Assembly (NCBI RefSeq): GCF_943736995.1
Contig: NZ_OX031157.1
Location: 1,461,001 to 1,525,000, forward strand
From: Sporosarcina sp. Marseille-Q4943
GTDB lineage: Bacteria > Bacillota > Bacilli > Bacillales_A > Planococcaceae
Direction of reading: 5' to 3'
DNA: 64,000 nucleotides
Numbering within the stretch: the stretch's first letter is position 1; every line of letters begins with the position of its first letter. The notes under the pieces are model-generated. The model had not been told where the DNA came from and did no database searches. It was given only the letters and a program-made list of their open reading frames with translations. The position numbers and the translations under genes are program-made. Shown one piece after another: positions 52,165-60,594 of this stretch.

Positions 52165-52554
52165 CTATGATAAAGAAATAAATAAACATAATAGAAATGC
52201 AATACCCGATAATGGTGTCATAACTAGCCTTTCTTTCCTACTTCGTGATAGTAGATTTGCTATTGTATTTAAGCCGAGGAAAATTGTAATCACCCATATG
52301 AATATGTTTGTAGATAAAAAATTAAAACCTTGCAAGACATTAGTATGTTGTAAAAAAACAAAACCCATGAATAAGAGAATCAAAGCATTTACTGCACTTA
52401 CAATACGCAGTTTCTTTGGCAGAACCTTATAAGATCCACCCATTGCGAACTCGCCTATCGAAAAACCTAATGAAAGCAGCACTTGAAAAACTGCTATGGC
52501 TACAAACAAGATTGCAACAATAATTGATAATATGTAAACACTATCCGCCCCCAT
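52165..52554 (-). CDS. Hypothetical four-helix membrane protein
   Basis: 129 residues, about 75% hydrophobic, with four predicted membrane segments (for instance IVAILFVAIAVFQVLLSLGF and VIVIFLG-like C-terminal helices) and short charged loops (KVLPKKLR, SRSRKER). I do not recognise a family. AGGAGG lies six bases before the ATG. It is monocistronic; the 186 bp upstream is AT-rich and holds no gene I can see. Confidence 0.68.
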   Translation of the reverse strand: MGADSVYILSIIVAILFVAIAVFQVLLSLGFSIGEFAMGGSYKVLPKKLRIVSAVNALILLFMGFVFLQHTNVLQGFNFLSTNIFIWVITIFLGLNTIANLLSRSRKERLVMTPLSGIAFLLCLFISLS

Positions 52555-52752
52555 ACATTGCCTCCTAACATTTTTTCAAAAGATGATTCGACTGCCTTTT
52601 TCCCAGACTGAAATTTTTTATGCTCAGCACTATTATCATCATATTCAAAGAGTCTTTGTAATTACCTCTAAGTAAATAATTAATTTAGAGGATTCATCAA
52701 AACGAATAGCGAATACATCCATTATCAATCATTCTCGAAAGTGGGGGTTCAT

Positions 52753-53646
52753 GTGGAGAAATTATCGACTGAACAATATCTTCAAGCTACAGATTTTCTC
52801 AAATCAAAAGCACGCCCGTTGGAAAAAGCGCTATTCGAATTTGAATTTGAAGATGGCAGCCGAGAGCAGGTGTTAGAGGAGCTTAATGTTTTTCAAAATG
52901 AAGACGGTGGTTTCGGAAATGGATTAGAGCCTGATTTCCGATGTGAAGCCTCTTCAGCATTAGCGACGACAATTGGGCTGCAGCATTTGATCCGCATTGG
53001 AGCAGACGAATCGGAGCCGATGGTGCAACGCGCGATTCAATATGTACTTGATACTTTTGCCGAAGAGAAGATGGGATGGGAAATCGTCCCAAAGGAAGTG
53101 GAGACTGCACCGCGGGCCATCTGGTGGAATTATGGCGGCGATTGGCCATGGGGAAATCCAAGCGGCGAGATGACTGGATTGCTCCATCATTACAAAGGTC
53201 TTGTTCCCGAGGAATTTCTAGAAAAGCTGACAGCCCACGCGGTTGCGTATATTAACGAAGAGGCGACGAACGACTTTCATGAATTGCAGTGCTTGGTGAA
53301 ATTAATGAGAGAATTGCCTAAGGAAGAAGCAGAGAAGATTTCTGCTAGAGTGCGCGAGATTGCCCACCACTGCGTGACGACTGATCCGGATAAATGGCAT
53401 GGCTATTGCCTACTTCCCCTTCAAGTCGCATCTTCCCCAACGTCTTTTCTATACGAAGACTTTAAGGGAAGCATCCCTGCTAACATCCAGCACCTCGCTT
53501 CTAACCAAGCGAATGATGGCAGCTGGAAACCGACATGGGCCTGGGGAAGATATGAAGATTTTTGGGAAACCGCAAAGAAGGAATGGAGCGGCGTGCTGAC
53601 GCTTGATAATCTGAGAGTGCTGAAGGCGTTTGAAGTAATTTCTTAA
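52753..53646 (+). CDS. Hypothetical alpha/alpha-toroid (prenyltransferase/terpene-cyclase-like) protein
   Basis: 297 residues from GTG 52753, behind GGGGG. The chain is helical with QNEDGGFGNGLEPD and, 200 residues later, NQANDGSWKPTW, motifs that recall the QW/DGGFG repeats of squalene cyclases and prenyltransferases. The catalytic Asp-rich box of terpene cyclases (DXDD) is not obvious, so it is more likely a structural relative than a cyclase. A convergent hairpin follows. Function is unassigned. Confidence 0.6.
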   Translation: MEKLSTEQYLQATDFLKSKARPLEKALFEFEFEDGSREQVLEELNVFQNEDGGFGNGLEPDFRCEASSALATTIGLQHLIRIGADESEPMVQRAIQYVLDTFAEEKMGWEIVPKEVETAPRAIWWNYGGDWPWGNPSGEMTGLLHHYKGLVPEEFLEKLTAHAVAYINEEATNDFHELQCLVKLMRELPKEEAEKISARVREIAHHCVTTDPDKWHGYCLLPLQVASSPTSFLYEDFKGSIPANIQHLASNQANDGSWKPTWAWGRYEDFWETAKKEWSGVLTLDNLRVLKAFEVIS

Positions 53647-53668
53647 TAAATACCGATAAAAAGCTGCG

Positions 53669-53696
53669 CTCCAAGTTGACTACTATCAACTTGGAG
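53669..53696. terminator. Convergent hairpin
   Basis: A perfect 11-bp stem CTCCAAGTTGA/TCAACTTGGAG with a 6-nt loop lies between the toroid gene and the following lipoprotein gene; no clear T-run. Confidence 0.55.
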
Positions 53697-53706
53697 TACA
53701 GTACAT

Positions 53707-54093
53707 TCACAACTCCACGTCATCACTCATCTCAAACACATCAAATACATTTTCCTGAATGATGAGCGACATGGTTTTGCCCTTTTTCTCAAAGTAATGA
53801 ACATGGCCGACCCGTTTGTCTTCAAGCTCTGTCCATCCCCAACTTTGGATTTCCTCCAAATAATCTGCAGGTGGAGTTCCTTCTTCATCCCCAATGCCTT
53901 TCAATCTGTACTTCGCCGACTTCGCAATTTCTGACGTGCAATCCTCTGGTTTCAGTTCATAGGCATTTTTCGGAACCGGAAAACCTTCATTGATCACCGC
54001 CATCCGATAGCCGTCCTCTTCGGTATATTCGTACACACAACCTGCCATCATTACAGTGGCAAATAGGAGCATCGGAATCAACAATCGCCTCAC
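53707..54093 (-). CDS. Hypothetical lipoprotein
   Basis: 128 residues from GTG 54093, behind GAGGGGG. The signal peptide VRRLLIPMLLFATVMMAGC ends in a lipobox, giving an exported lipid-anchored protein. The mature part is acidic with WGWTELEDKRVGHVHYFEKKGK, a small beta-like domain. No family is recognised. The gene is monocistronic. Confidence 0.65.
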   Translation of the reverse strand: MRRLLIPMLLFATVMMAGCVYEYTEEDGYRMAVINEGFPVPKNAYELKPEDCTSEIAKSAKYRLKGIGDEEGTPPADYLEEIQSWGWTELEDKRVGHVHYFEKKGKTMSLIIQENVFDVFEMSDDVEL

Positions 54094-54188
54094 CACAGCA
54101 ACCCCCTCACGGAAAATCCAATGTGTTACTTTTAGCGTAATTAGAAAGTTGCTGTTTGTCACCCGACGAATTTGTGACAATAAAATAC

Positions 54189-54222
54189 AAAAAGCCCCTA
54201 GTCGTGTGCATAGGGGCTGAAA
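54189..54222 (-). terminator. Terminator of the Mn catalase gene
   Basis: AGCCCCTA/TAGGGGCT stem with a T5 run on the minus strand. Confidence 0.85.
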
Positions 54223-54223
54223 A

Positions 54224-55087
54224 TTAGCGGTTCAAATCTTGGATTCCAGGACTATGTTCGTTAGGCATATCAGGCATCATCGGTACTGGAAAACCTTTAG
54301 GAGGATCAGTTACATTAAGAGTGCCTTCATTTCTACTTGGAGACTCACCTTGAAAAATCTCTGCTATGCGTGTAGGGTCCAATCTAAAGTTAAATTGCGC
54401 ATTATGGAAACCCATCTCTACATATTTTCTGCATTCAGGATACTTGTTTATATCATAGTTAGGAATTGGGAGGATCTTACCCCAATCAACGCCTAACGTC
54501 TCCAAAGCTTTCGCAAAAGCATTTTGATGTGCGTTATCACGAACAATAAGAAAAGCTAGCGTTTCACGGAATGTTTTATTCGAACTCATTTCGTAAATGC
54601 GAGTTTTTTGGAGAACTCCCGTTGATTCAAGTACCAAATTGTCGAGTAAATCAGCGATCAGGTTACCGTGAGCATACACCCAAGATCCATTCCAAGGATT
54701 ACCTGCAGCGTCAACAGGAAGAGACGACTGAGCGCCAATAATATAGTGATGTGGATTTGCATGTCTAGTGGCATCGTTAAGTGGAGCATGATCGACGCCG
54801 GAGTTTCCTGGAGCTGCAGAATGTCCCGAGTCATTTAATAGCTGGTTTATTGTATTTTGAACTAATTCGACGTGCGCGATTTCTTCCAAGAAAACACCGC
54901 GGAGCAAATCTCGATATTGCGTCTCTTTCCCTCTAAAATTTGAACTTTGGAAAAAATACTGCATCATCGTTCTCATTTCACCAAAATGACCGCCTAATAT
55001 TTCTTGTAAAACTTTTGCGGCTTCGGGGTCTGGTTTATCAGGAGTAATGATATTAATAAGCTCTTCCTTGTAGTAATACAAATACAT
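54224..55087 (-). CDS. Manganese catalase
   Basis: 287 residues of the ferritin-like dimanganese catalase family. The ligand helices are present: GGHFGEMRTMMQYFFQSS (Glu37), GVFLEEIAHVELV (Glu and His72), LVLESTGVL and LIVRDNAHQNAF. It breaks hydrogen peroxide into water and oxygen. The C-terminal tail FPVPMMPDMPNEHSPG is Pro-rich. It resembles B. subtilis YdbD, a general-stress catalase, but I found no convincing sigma-B site. It is monocistronic. Confidence 0.9.
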   Translation of the reverse strand: MYLYYYKEELINIITPDKPDPEAAKVLQEILGGHFGEMRTMMQYFFQSSNFRGKETQYRDLLRGVFLEEIAHVELVQNTINQLLNDSGHSAAPGNSGVDHAPLNDATRHANPHHYIIGAQSSLPVDAAGNPWNGSWVYAHGNLIADLLDNLVLESTGVLQKTRIYEMSSNKTFRETLAFLIVRDNAHQNAFAKALETLGVDWGKILPIPNYDINKYPECRKYVEMGFHNAQFNFRLDPTRIAEIFQGESPSRNEGTLNVTDPPKGFPVPMMPDMPNEHSPGIQDLNR

Positions 55088-55172
55088 CCAATCCTTTCAA
55101 CTTTTAAGGATTAGACTGCCCTTCATAAGTAAGGTTATTCATATACAGGAGAAAGAGCGGTAGGTCATCAAT

Positions 55173-56138
55173 TTAGAACCTGACTAGTTTCAATAAACAC
55201 TTCGAAGCATCCACCTGTATCTCTCCGCCAATAGGAAATGTAAACATCGGCTGTGTGTGGCCGAAATCCACGTTATATAAAACAGGAATCTCCTTTAACA
55301 TTGGATGCTTATCGAGAATGAACAGCAATTGCTCCTCTGTTATTTTTGACGCTCGTTGAAATCTGCCGATTATGAGAGCTTTGATTGAGTCAGTATTCTG
55401 CAATAAGGAAGTTAAATCCCTCGCGAATGTTTCGGGAATTGTCATATCATCATCCTCGACAAACAAGATTGCATTTTCAATGCTCGGCATATACTTGGTG
55501 CCCTGCAGCAAATTCAGCGTGCATAAATTCCCACCCCATAACTCGCCGCTTGCGATTCCGCCATTATACGTTTTCCACTCGGTCTTCTCAAAAATCCGGT
55601 TTTCTTGATCCAAATACCAAGCATCGTCGCTCCATTGTTCAGATGGCTTCAGTTCAAACGGTGCACCTTGCATTAGACATTGAGTAAAGAAATGTGTTTG
55701 GTATTCCTGTGCTTTTTTCATTTGAAAGCTGGAGAAATGAGGTCCTGAGTAAGTGACCAAACCACTTTGCGTCGATATCGCTGTTCCGATTGCGGTAATA
55801 TCACTGTATCCGCAGAAGATTTTTGGATTTTCTTTTATTATCTCGTAATTGATGTAAGGCAGAAGTTCATTTGAATTGAAACCACCAATGACCGTCAAAA
55901 TTCCTTTTACATTTTCGTCTCGGAATGCCTCATGCAGATCCTCCACTCTTTGCTGAATGGAAGTGGAGTGTTGAAGGTCTTTGTCAAAAACATGTTTGCC
56001 GAAAGAGACGACGAAACCTAAGTTCTCCAACTTTTCCTTTGCAATCTGAACGCCTTCCACGGATAGAATGCTTGCACTGCGACTTGGTGCAATGATCCGT
56101 ATCTCATCTCCCCGCTTCAATTTCTCTGGTATTATCAT
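55173..56138 (-). CDS. S66-family LD-carboxypeptidase (MccF/LdcA-like)
   Basis: 321 residues starting at ATG 56138, behind GGAG. It opens RGDEIRIIAPSRS, has the nucleophile elbow IFCGYSDITAI, GPHFSSF, and EDDDMTIPETFARDL, and ends with FGHTQPMFTFPIG carrying the catalytic His, as in MccF and LD-carboxypeptidases. MccF cleaves microcin C and related aminoacyl-nucleotides; LdcA trims murein tetrapeptides. The MccF-like subgroup fits better, suggesting peptide-nucleotide self-protection. The stop of the GNAT gene downstream is 19 bp away. Confidence 0.83.
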   Translation of the reverse strand: MIIPEKLKRGDEIRIIAPSRSASILSVEGVQIAKEKLENLGFVVSFGKHVFDKDLQHSTSIQQRVEDLHEAFRDENVKGILTVIGGFNSNELLPYINYEIIKENPKIFCGYSDITAIGTAISTQSGLVTYSGPHFSSFQMKKAQEYQTHFFTQCLMQGAPFELKPSEQWSDDAWYLDQENRIFEKTEWKTYNGGIASGELWGGNLCTLNLLQGTKYMPSIENAILFVEDDDMTIPETFARDLTSLLQNTDSIKALIIGRFQRASKITEEQLLFILDKHPMLKEIPVLYNVDFGHTQPMFTFPIGGEIQVDASKCLLKLVRF

Positions 56139-56156
56139 CGTAAGCACTCCTATTGT

Positions 56157-56612
56157 TTACTGAATTTCCAATCTAAGCCGTATCATGTCCTTGCATAGAA
56201 TACCGTTTTCCATGATGATTTCATCGTAATGCTGAATAAAGAAGTCTTTGATCACGCCCGCAATGCGAAATCCACATTTCTGATAGAGCGCAAGCTGACC
56301 AATGCTCGAATTCCCCGTTCCGATTTCAATATTGTCATAGCCATTGCTTTTCGAAACGCCAATTGCTTCTTGCAGCAATTTCTTGCCAATCCCCTGCCCT
56401 TGCCTGTCTTCGCTAACCGCGATGTTTTTAATCTCCACCGTCTCTTTGGTTAACGGAACGATTACAAAGACTCCAATTATGTCATCGTTATCTTCCGCGA
56501 CATAACATTCGCCTTCTGTTATGTAGGTTTCTACGAGCTCTCGAGATGGATCGGCTAGTAAGAGCAAATCATATGGCGGCATTTCATCACGCTGCAATTT
56601 TCTTATCTTCAT
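56157..56612 (-). CDS. GNAT N-acetyltransferase
   Basis: 151 residues with the acetyl-CoA loop AVSEDRQGQGIGKKLLQEAI and the later GIGTGNSSIGQLALYQKCGF motif of the GNAT fold. It transfers an acetyl group to an unknown amine. GGCGGGTG lies before the ATG. Array F lies 60 bp upstream of it, and the S66 gene follows on the same strand, suggesting a short operon. Confidence 0.85.
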   Translation of the reverse strand: MKIRKLQRDEMPPYDLLLLADPSRELVETYITEGECYVAEDNDDIIGVFVIVPLTKETVEIKNIAVSEDRQGQGIGKKLLQEAIGVSKSNGYDNIEIGTGNSSIGQLALYQKCGFRIAGVIKDFFIQHYDEIIMENGILCKDMIRLRLEIQ

Positions 56613-56673
56613 TCAAGTCACCCGCCTTTATTTATCCTAGAGCGAAGGTCCCGATATGGTGATAACTTTCGAT

Positions 56674-56769
56674 ATTCAATAGATATCTTTCTTTATTCAA
56701 TAGATAACTTCTGGTATTCAATAGATATTTTCGAATATCCAATAGATAATTAACGTTATTCAATAGATA
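56674..56769. repeat. Tandem array F: 5 units, exact 21-bp period, core ATTCAATAGATA
   Basis: Cores begin at 56674, 56695, 56716, 56737 and 56758, always 21 bp apart, with a weaker sixth copy in phase at 56653. The last unit runs into the NUDIX gene: its stop codon and the codons for LSIE are built from array sequence. Confidence 0.9.
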
Positions 56770-57268
56770 ATCCTTGAATTTGCATCGCCGCATCCATAAT
56801 CACCTGATACAAATCGTGCCAACCCTTATAATAGATGCCGACCTCTTCCGGCCGAATCAGCTTTCGTTCCGATGATTCAAAACCCGCATCAAATGGGAGA
56901 AATTCTGTAATATCCATTCCATAAAATACTTGATAGCCCACTTTCGGATAGGGGCTGGATGGATTCCATATTGGATTTTCTTCATGATTTACTTCGATTG
57001 CACCGAGAAGTGTGGAATCACCCGCTACATAGGCCTCTTCCATCACTTCGCGACAGACACACGCTACCGGCGATTCGCCGGCTTCAATATGACCTCCCGG
57101 AAAATCCCAACCACGGTCGTTCAAGTTAACCATTAGCAGCTGTCCTTCATGAAAACAAAAAGCATGGACGCTAGTGATTAACTCTCGGTCCGGCATAAAA
57201 TTTTGCATCCACGTGAGCTTTAAATTAGTACCTCCCCGCGGTCCCCAATCAACATACATAACCGGCAT
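56756..57268 (-). CDS. NUDIX hydrolase
   Basis: 170 residues with a standard NUDIX box GGHIEAGESPVACVCREVMEEA (G-x5-E-x7-REVMEE-A). It hydrolyses a nucleoside diphosphate derivative. The C-terminal LSIE and stop lie inside tandem array F, so the array has either grown into the gene end or supplied a new stop. The nucleotidyltransferase gene ends 10 bp upstream, suggesting one transcript. Confidence 0.87.
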   Translation of the reverse strand: MPVMYVDWGPRGGTNLKLTWMQNFMPDRELITSVHAFCFHEGQLLMVNLNDRGWDFPGGHIEAGESPVACVCREVMEEAYVAGDSTLLGAIEVNHEENPIWNPSSPYPKVGYQVFYGMDITEFLPFDAGFESSERKLIRPEEVGIYYKGWHDLYQVIMDAAMQIQGLSIE

Positions 57269-57277
57269 TGCTCCCCC

Positions 57278-57994
57278 TCACTTTCCAATAGAATACCCTT
57301 CAAATAGCCTTCCGCCAAACGGCGCTAACACATCATCGGTTAACCTAATAATCCCTTCCCGATTACCCGTCTTGTAAAATGCATCAAATGCTGTCACAAA
57401 TCGATCGGCAAAATCCTCGTCGTATTCTTTTAGTGCTCGAACAATCCATTTGGATGCGCCGATCCACTGCCCGTTCGTTCGAAGTACAAATTCATGAATC
57501 GCTTCAGCGAGTGTATTGGCAATGAAGAGCGCTTCCGCCTCGTTTTGCGTGCCTATCAGATCCCCGAGCGCATCTGTCAACATATATCGCTTGATTGTCA
57601 CAATCTGTTCCGACCAAAGGGCAGGCCCTTCATGCAACAGTTCCGCAGCTTCGTTTTTGATGTTTGATAAAATGCCAGAATCCTCTAATACAATTCCTTC
57701 CGCCACCATTCGCGGCAAGCTAGGACGTGCTCGTTCCGCATCACTTCGAAAATAGGTTTTATAGGAGGTTAAAGAATGTACAAACACTTCAATCGGCCAG
57801 CCGTATTCGATACGGGACTCACGATAGGCTTCTTCGATTTGATTATCAAAAATGACGATATCCAAATCTGATGTTGGTGTATCTTCTCCTCTGACGACAC
57901 TTCCCGCCAAGACTGCAGCTTGGCAATGAGGGTAGTATTCATCAACAAATCGTTTGGCTGCAAATAATGGTTTCATTCTTTTCATCCTTTTCAT
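57278..57994 (-). CDS. Nucleotidyltransferase-fold protein (aminoglycoside adenylyltransferase-like)
   Basis: 238 residues. The N-terminal NT domain has GSVVRGEDTPTSDLDIVIF, the G-S-x10-D-x-D metal site of Pol-beta-like nucleotidyltransferases, followed by a helical C-terminal half. Relatives adenylylate aminoglycosides (ANT) or belong to antitoxin MntA/HEPN pairs; the helical domain favours the ANT-like group. Substrate unknown. GGAGG is nine bases before the first of three close ATG codons. Confidence 0.75.
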   Translation of the reverse strand: MKRMKRMKPLFAAKRFVDEYYPHCQAAVLAGSVVRGEDTPTSDLDIVIFDNQIEEAYRESRIEYGWPIEVFVHSLTSYKTYFRSDAERARPSLPRMVAEGIVLEDSGILSNIKNEAAELLHEGPALWSEQIVTIKRYMLTDALGDLIGTQNEAEALFIANTLAEAIHEFVLRTNGQWIGASKWIVRALKEYDEDFADRFVTAFDAFYKTGNREGIIRLTDDVLAPFGGRLFEGYSIGK

Positions 57995-58017
57995 TCCCGG
58001 GTTCCTCCAACCACTTT

Positions 58018-58440
58018 TCAGATTTCCATTCTTTCATATATACTTTTCACAATTTCCATCGGGCGGACATCCAGCAAGGAAAGCTTGGAAATTGGTATCC
58101 ACATCGGCTCATATTGTCCACGTTTACGGCTCTCTTCATATTCCTCGCCTTTACCTGTTCCGAATATCCCGCCGACAATCTTCGCCAAGAAATAGTGTTG
58201 TTTTCCATTGAATTCAACAGTGCCAAGATAGTCTATTACCTCAATATGAACACCCAACTCCTCGAGTGCTTCCCGGATTGTTGCTTGTTCAGGACTTTCA
58301 CCGTCTTCAATTCCACCGCCCGGAAAAACGTAATACTCCTCATCATCACGATTTCTCTTAATGACTGCGACCTTGTCCTTTTCAATAAGTACGGCAGAAC
58401 CTCGATTTCTCAGAGTGCACTCACTTCCTACTATATTCAA
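58018..58440 (-). CDS. NUDIX hydrolase with uncertain start
   Basis: About 130 residues of NUDIX fold with NUDIX box GGGIEDGESPEQATIREALEELGV (G-x5-E-x7-REALEE-x-G) and RGSAVLIEKDKVAVIKR at the start of the domain. No ATG lies in frame near the expected beginning: the open frame begins with TTG at 58440 and overlaps the tail of a decayed GNAT gene. CTG at about 58413 would fit the family N-terminus, so the start may have been lost or replaced. Function generic; substrate unknown. Confidence 0.7.
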   Translation of the reverse strand: MNIVGSECTLRNRGSAVLIEKDKVAVIKRNRDDEEYYVFPGGGIEDGESPEQATIREALEELGVHIEVIDYLGTVEFNGKQHYFLAKIVGGIFGTGKGEEYEESRKRGQYEPMWIPISKLSLLDVRPMEIVKSIYERMEI

Positions 58441-58620
58441 TTAACCAGCAATCCCGGTACTCCCCTTCATGCCATTCATGCTTCGGCAAGAGCTTCACCT
58501 TTTCAAACCCACATTTCTCATGCATCGGATTGCCCTAACATTCCTCATCCCCCGTTGCCAACTATGACGCATCATGAAGAAGCTTTCGCTCAATATTCTA
58601 TTCAACAAAACGAAAAGCAA
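58421..58620 (-). pseudogene. Decayed GNAT acetyltransferase C-terminal remnant
   Basis: The minus strand of the gap reads NVRAIRCMRNVG, then, after a one-base shift, FEKVKLLPKHEWHEG and EYRDCWLIEYSRK followed by a stop at 58421. This is the C-terminal third of a GNAT family member of the aminoglycoside-acetyltransferase type (NxRAIxxYxKxGF). The frame is broken in a T-run near 58505, where the other frame closes with TGA, and no N-terminal half is seen. It is a broken gene next to the NUDIX gene with the unusual start. Confidence 0.55.
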
Positions 58621-58635
58621 ATCCTCCAAAATATT

Positions 58636-58672
58636 AAAAAGCAGCACCAAAAATATTTGGTACTGCTTTCTT
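58636..58672. terminator. Terminator of the XRE-repeat gene
   Basis: AAAGCAGCACCAA/TTGGTACTGCTTT stem with an A5 run on the left. Confidence 0.8.
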
Positions 58673-58675
58673 CCA

Positions 58676-59770
58676 TCAGTTTACCAACAGACCTTGAATC
58701 CATTTGCTTAACGTCCCTTTATCCACAAACGGCGCTAATTCTGCTACAGTCTCCGGAGCAAACTTGCTCATGTCCATCCGATCCACAATTCTACTAAGGA
58801 CCTCCCTGTCAATGAAAGGTGCAAGGGAAACTAAGCGACTTGAATCCAATTCGCAATCTTTCCCCCGTTCCGCCAATTGATTCAACATCGCTCGACTGCA
58901 AAACGGAGCCAATTTGACGACAAAACCCCATTCCAGGTCCTCGCTAACTGCCCGATCTATCAATTTATCTACATGGTTTCTTCCGATAAACGGTGCAAGC
59001 TTGATAACAGCATCGTAATCTACATTATCTGTAACAGCCTGATCGAGTAAGTTCCACAACGCTTCCCTGCTAACAAAGGGAGCCAGTTTTCCAATATGCT
59101 GCAATTCAATGCCATCCTCCATCGCCTGGAGAGCGAGCCTATCCAATGACTCTTTTTCTACAAAAGGTGCCAGCCGAACGACGGCATCAAATTCCACTCC
59201 TTCTGTAACAGCCTTGTCCAGCAATTTCCCCAACGCTTCACTGCTAACAAACGGAGCCAGTTTTCCGATCAGTTCCAATTCAACACTGTCCTTCATCGCC
59301 TGGAGCACGAGTTCATCCAATAACTCCGTTTCCACAAATGGCGCGAGCCTCACAATCATATCCTCATTGAATAAGTTTTTATCGACCCGCTCCGTAACTG
59401 CAGCCAATTCACTTGCTCTCAATAAAGGGGCGACTTCGATCAATTCATCCATATCCGCTTCGCCCGTATTGATCATTTCCGCGACCTCCTCGCGTCGATC
59501 CTCAGAAATTCCCTTCATGATCCGACCAAGATTATGGACATATGCCGAACCTTCCCGCTTGGCACCCCCATTCATCAATTCATCCACCGACACACCAAAA
59601 GCCTGTCCGATGTTCATCAATGTCCCTATGTCAGGCAACGATTCCCCCCGCTCCCATTTCGAAACTGCCTGATGACTCACATTCAACCGATCCGCCATCT
59701 CCACCTGCGTCCAATCCCGCTCTTTTCGAAGCTTGGAAATATAACTCCCGATTTTTCGTGTATCCAACAC
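58676..59770 (-). CDS. XRE-type HTH regulator with nine 29-residue LAPFV repeats
   Basis: 364 residues from GTG 59770, eight bases after GGAGG. Residues 8-62 are an XRE/Cro helix-turn-helix (LRKERDWTQVEMADRLNVSH, QAVSKWERGESLPDI). A linker follows, then from about residue 113 nine repeats of exactly 29 residues begin VAPLL, LAPFV, LAPFV, LAPFV, LAPFV, LAPFI, LAPFC, LAPFI and LAPFV. Repeats 2 and 4, and 3 and 5, are closest, so a 58-residue pair was duplicated. The repeats look like a two-helix solenoid that could bind a protein or peptide signal. The target genes are unknown. Confidence 0.82.
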   Translation of the reverse strand: MLDTRKIGSYISKLRKERDWTQVEMADRLNVSHQAVSKWERGESLPDIGTLMNIGQAFGVSVDELMNGGAKREGSAYVHNLGRIMKGISEDRREEVAEMINTGEADMDELIEVAPLLRASELAAVTERVDKNLFNEDMIVRLAPFVETELLDELVLQAMKDSVELELIGKLAPFVSSEALGKLLDKAVTEGVEFDAVVRLAPFVEKESLDRLALQAMEDGIELQHIGKLAPFVSREALWNLLDQAVTDNVDYDAVIKLAPFIGRNHVDKLIDRAVSEDLEWGFVVKLAPFCSRAMLNQLAERGKDCELDSSRLVSLAPFIDREVLSRIVDRMDMSKFAPETVAELAPFVDKGTLSKWIQGLLVN

Positions 59771-59886
59771 CTAAACTACCTCCCCAATAAGTTTCAGCGC
59801 GCACTGTTACCTTCAGCGTAGCACAATGCTTTCAAGCCGCCTATCAACTATTGGTTGAACGTGATTCTACTGGTGGTGGAATGAAA

Positions 59887-60504
59887 TCAATCAACTATCG
59901 TTTCCTTTTCAGGGTCCCTTAAAAATTCGAACATTGTTTTAATTTGAGACTCGGTATTCCTTTTCGTAGAAAGTGGCGGTAAATTATGTTCCGCAAAAAA
60001 CTCAACTTGATTCGTTTCGGGTCCTGCAGCAGGCTCCCCTCCAATAATTTCACACAAAATAAAAATTTTATAGTAATGATACGGTTCCGGAGGATGAGGG
60101 TGCTTGTTTTTATCCAGCAAGGCGATTAACTTTACCGGAATCACATCATATCCAGATTCCTCTTTAATCTCCTTAACTATATTTTCCGAAGGGGACAATT
60201 CAATGTCACAAAATCCACCCGGTAAAGCCCATTTATCATCGATATTTTCTTTCACCATTAATATTTGATCATTTTTAAAAACGACACCTCGAACGTCCAC
60301 TTTTGGAGTCTGGTAGCCTGTTTCATTTGTAAATAAGTCCTTAATTTTATTTATTTCAAGATTAGTATACTCTGCCATAATCTCTGCACTAATAGTACGT
60401 AATTCTTCATAGCGTTCGATATCATAGATATCTTTCGAAAAGGCTAATCCTGACTGAGACAAGGCCTGAATTCTTCTTGCCCAATCCAACCATATAGTAC
60501 TCAT
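59887..60504 (-). CDS. NUDIX hydrolase with N-terminal NUDIX_N domain
   Basis: 205 residues: an N-terminal helical domain (WLDWARRIQALSQSGLAFSKD, YDIERYEELRTISAE) typical of PF12535, then a NUDIX domain with GGFCDIELSPSENIVKEIKEESGYD. This architecture is common in Firmicute NUDIX enzymes acting on ADP-sugars or similar compounds. It has an AT-rich 5' region and is monocistronic. It is the third NUDIX gene in 4 kb. Confidence 0.85.
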   Translation of the reverse strand: MSTIWLDWARRIQALSQSGLAFSKDIYDIERYEELRTISAEIMAEYTNLEINKIKDLFTNETGYQTPKVDVRGVVFKNDQILMVKENIDDKWALPGGFCDIELSPSENIVKEIKEESGYDVIPVKLIALLDKNKHPHPPEPYHYYKIFILCEIIGGEPAAGPETNQVEFFAEHNLPPLSTKRNTESQIKTMFEFLRDPEKETIVD

Positions 60505-60594
60505 ATGACACCCGCCTTAAGGTTACTTGAAAATCCACCTTACTATTTGATTCGTAATTTTTCGATGTAATGTGTTTGTTAAGGTTCACTGCGC

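Noticed and set aside
5223..56769. Tandem arrays as CRISPR
   Set aside because: Cores are 9-13 bp and units only 20-21 bp, no cas genes are present, and no 24-40 bp repeat occurs.
57967..58797. 276-codon plus-strand frame
   Set aside because: It runs antisense through the NUDIX gene and the GNAT remnant, has no ribosome site and low-complexity composition.
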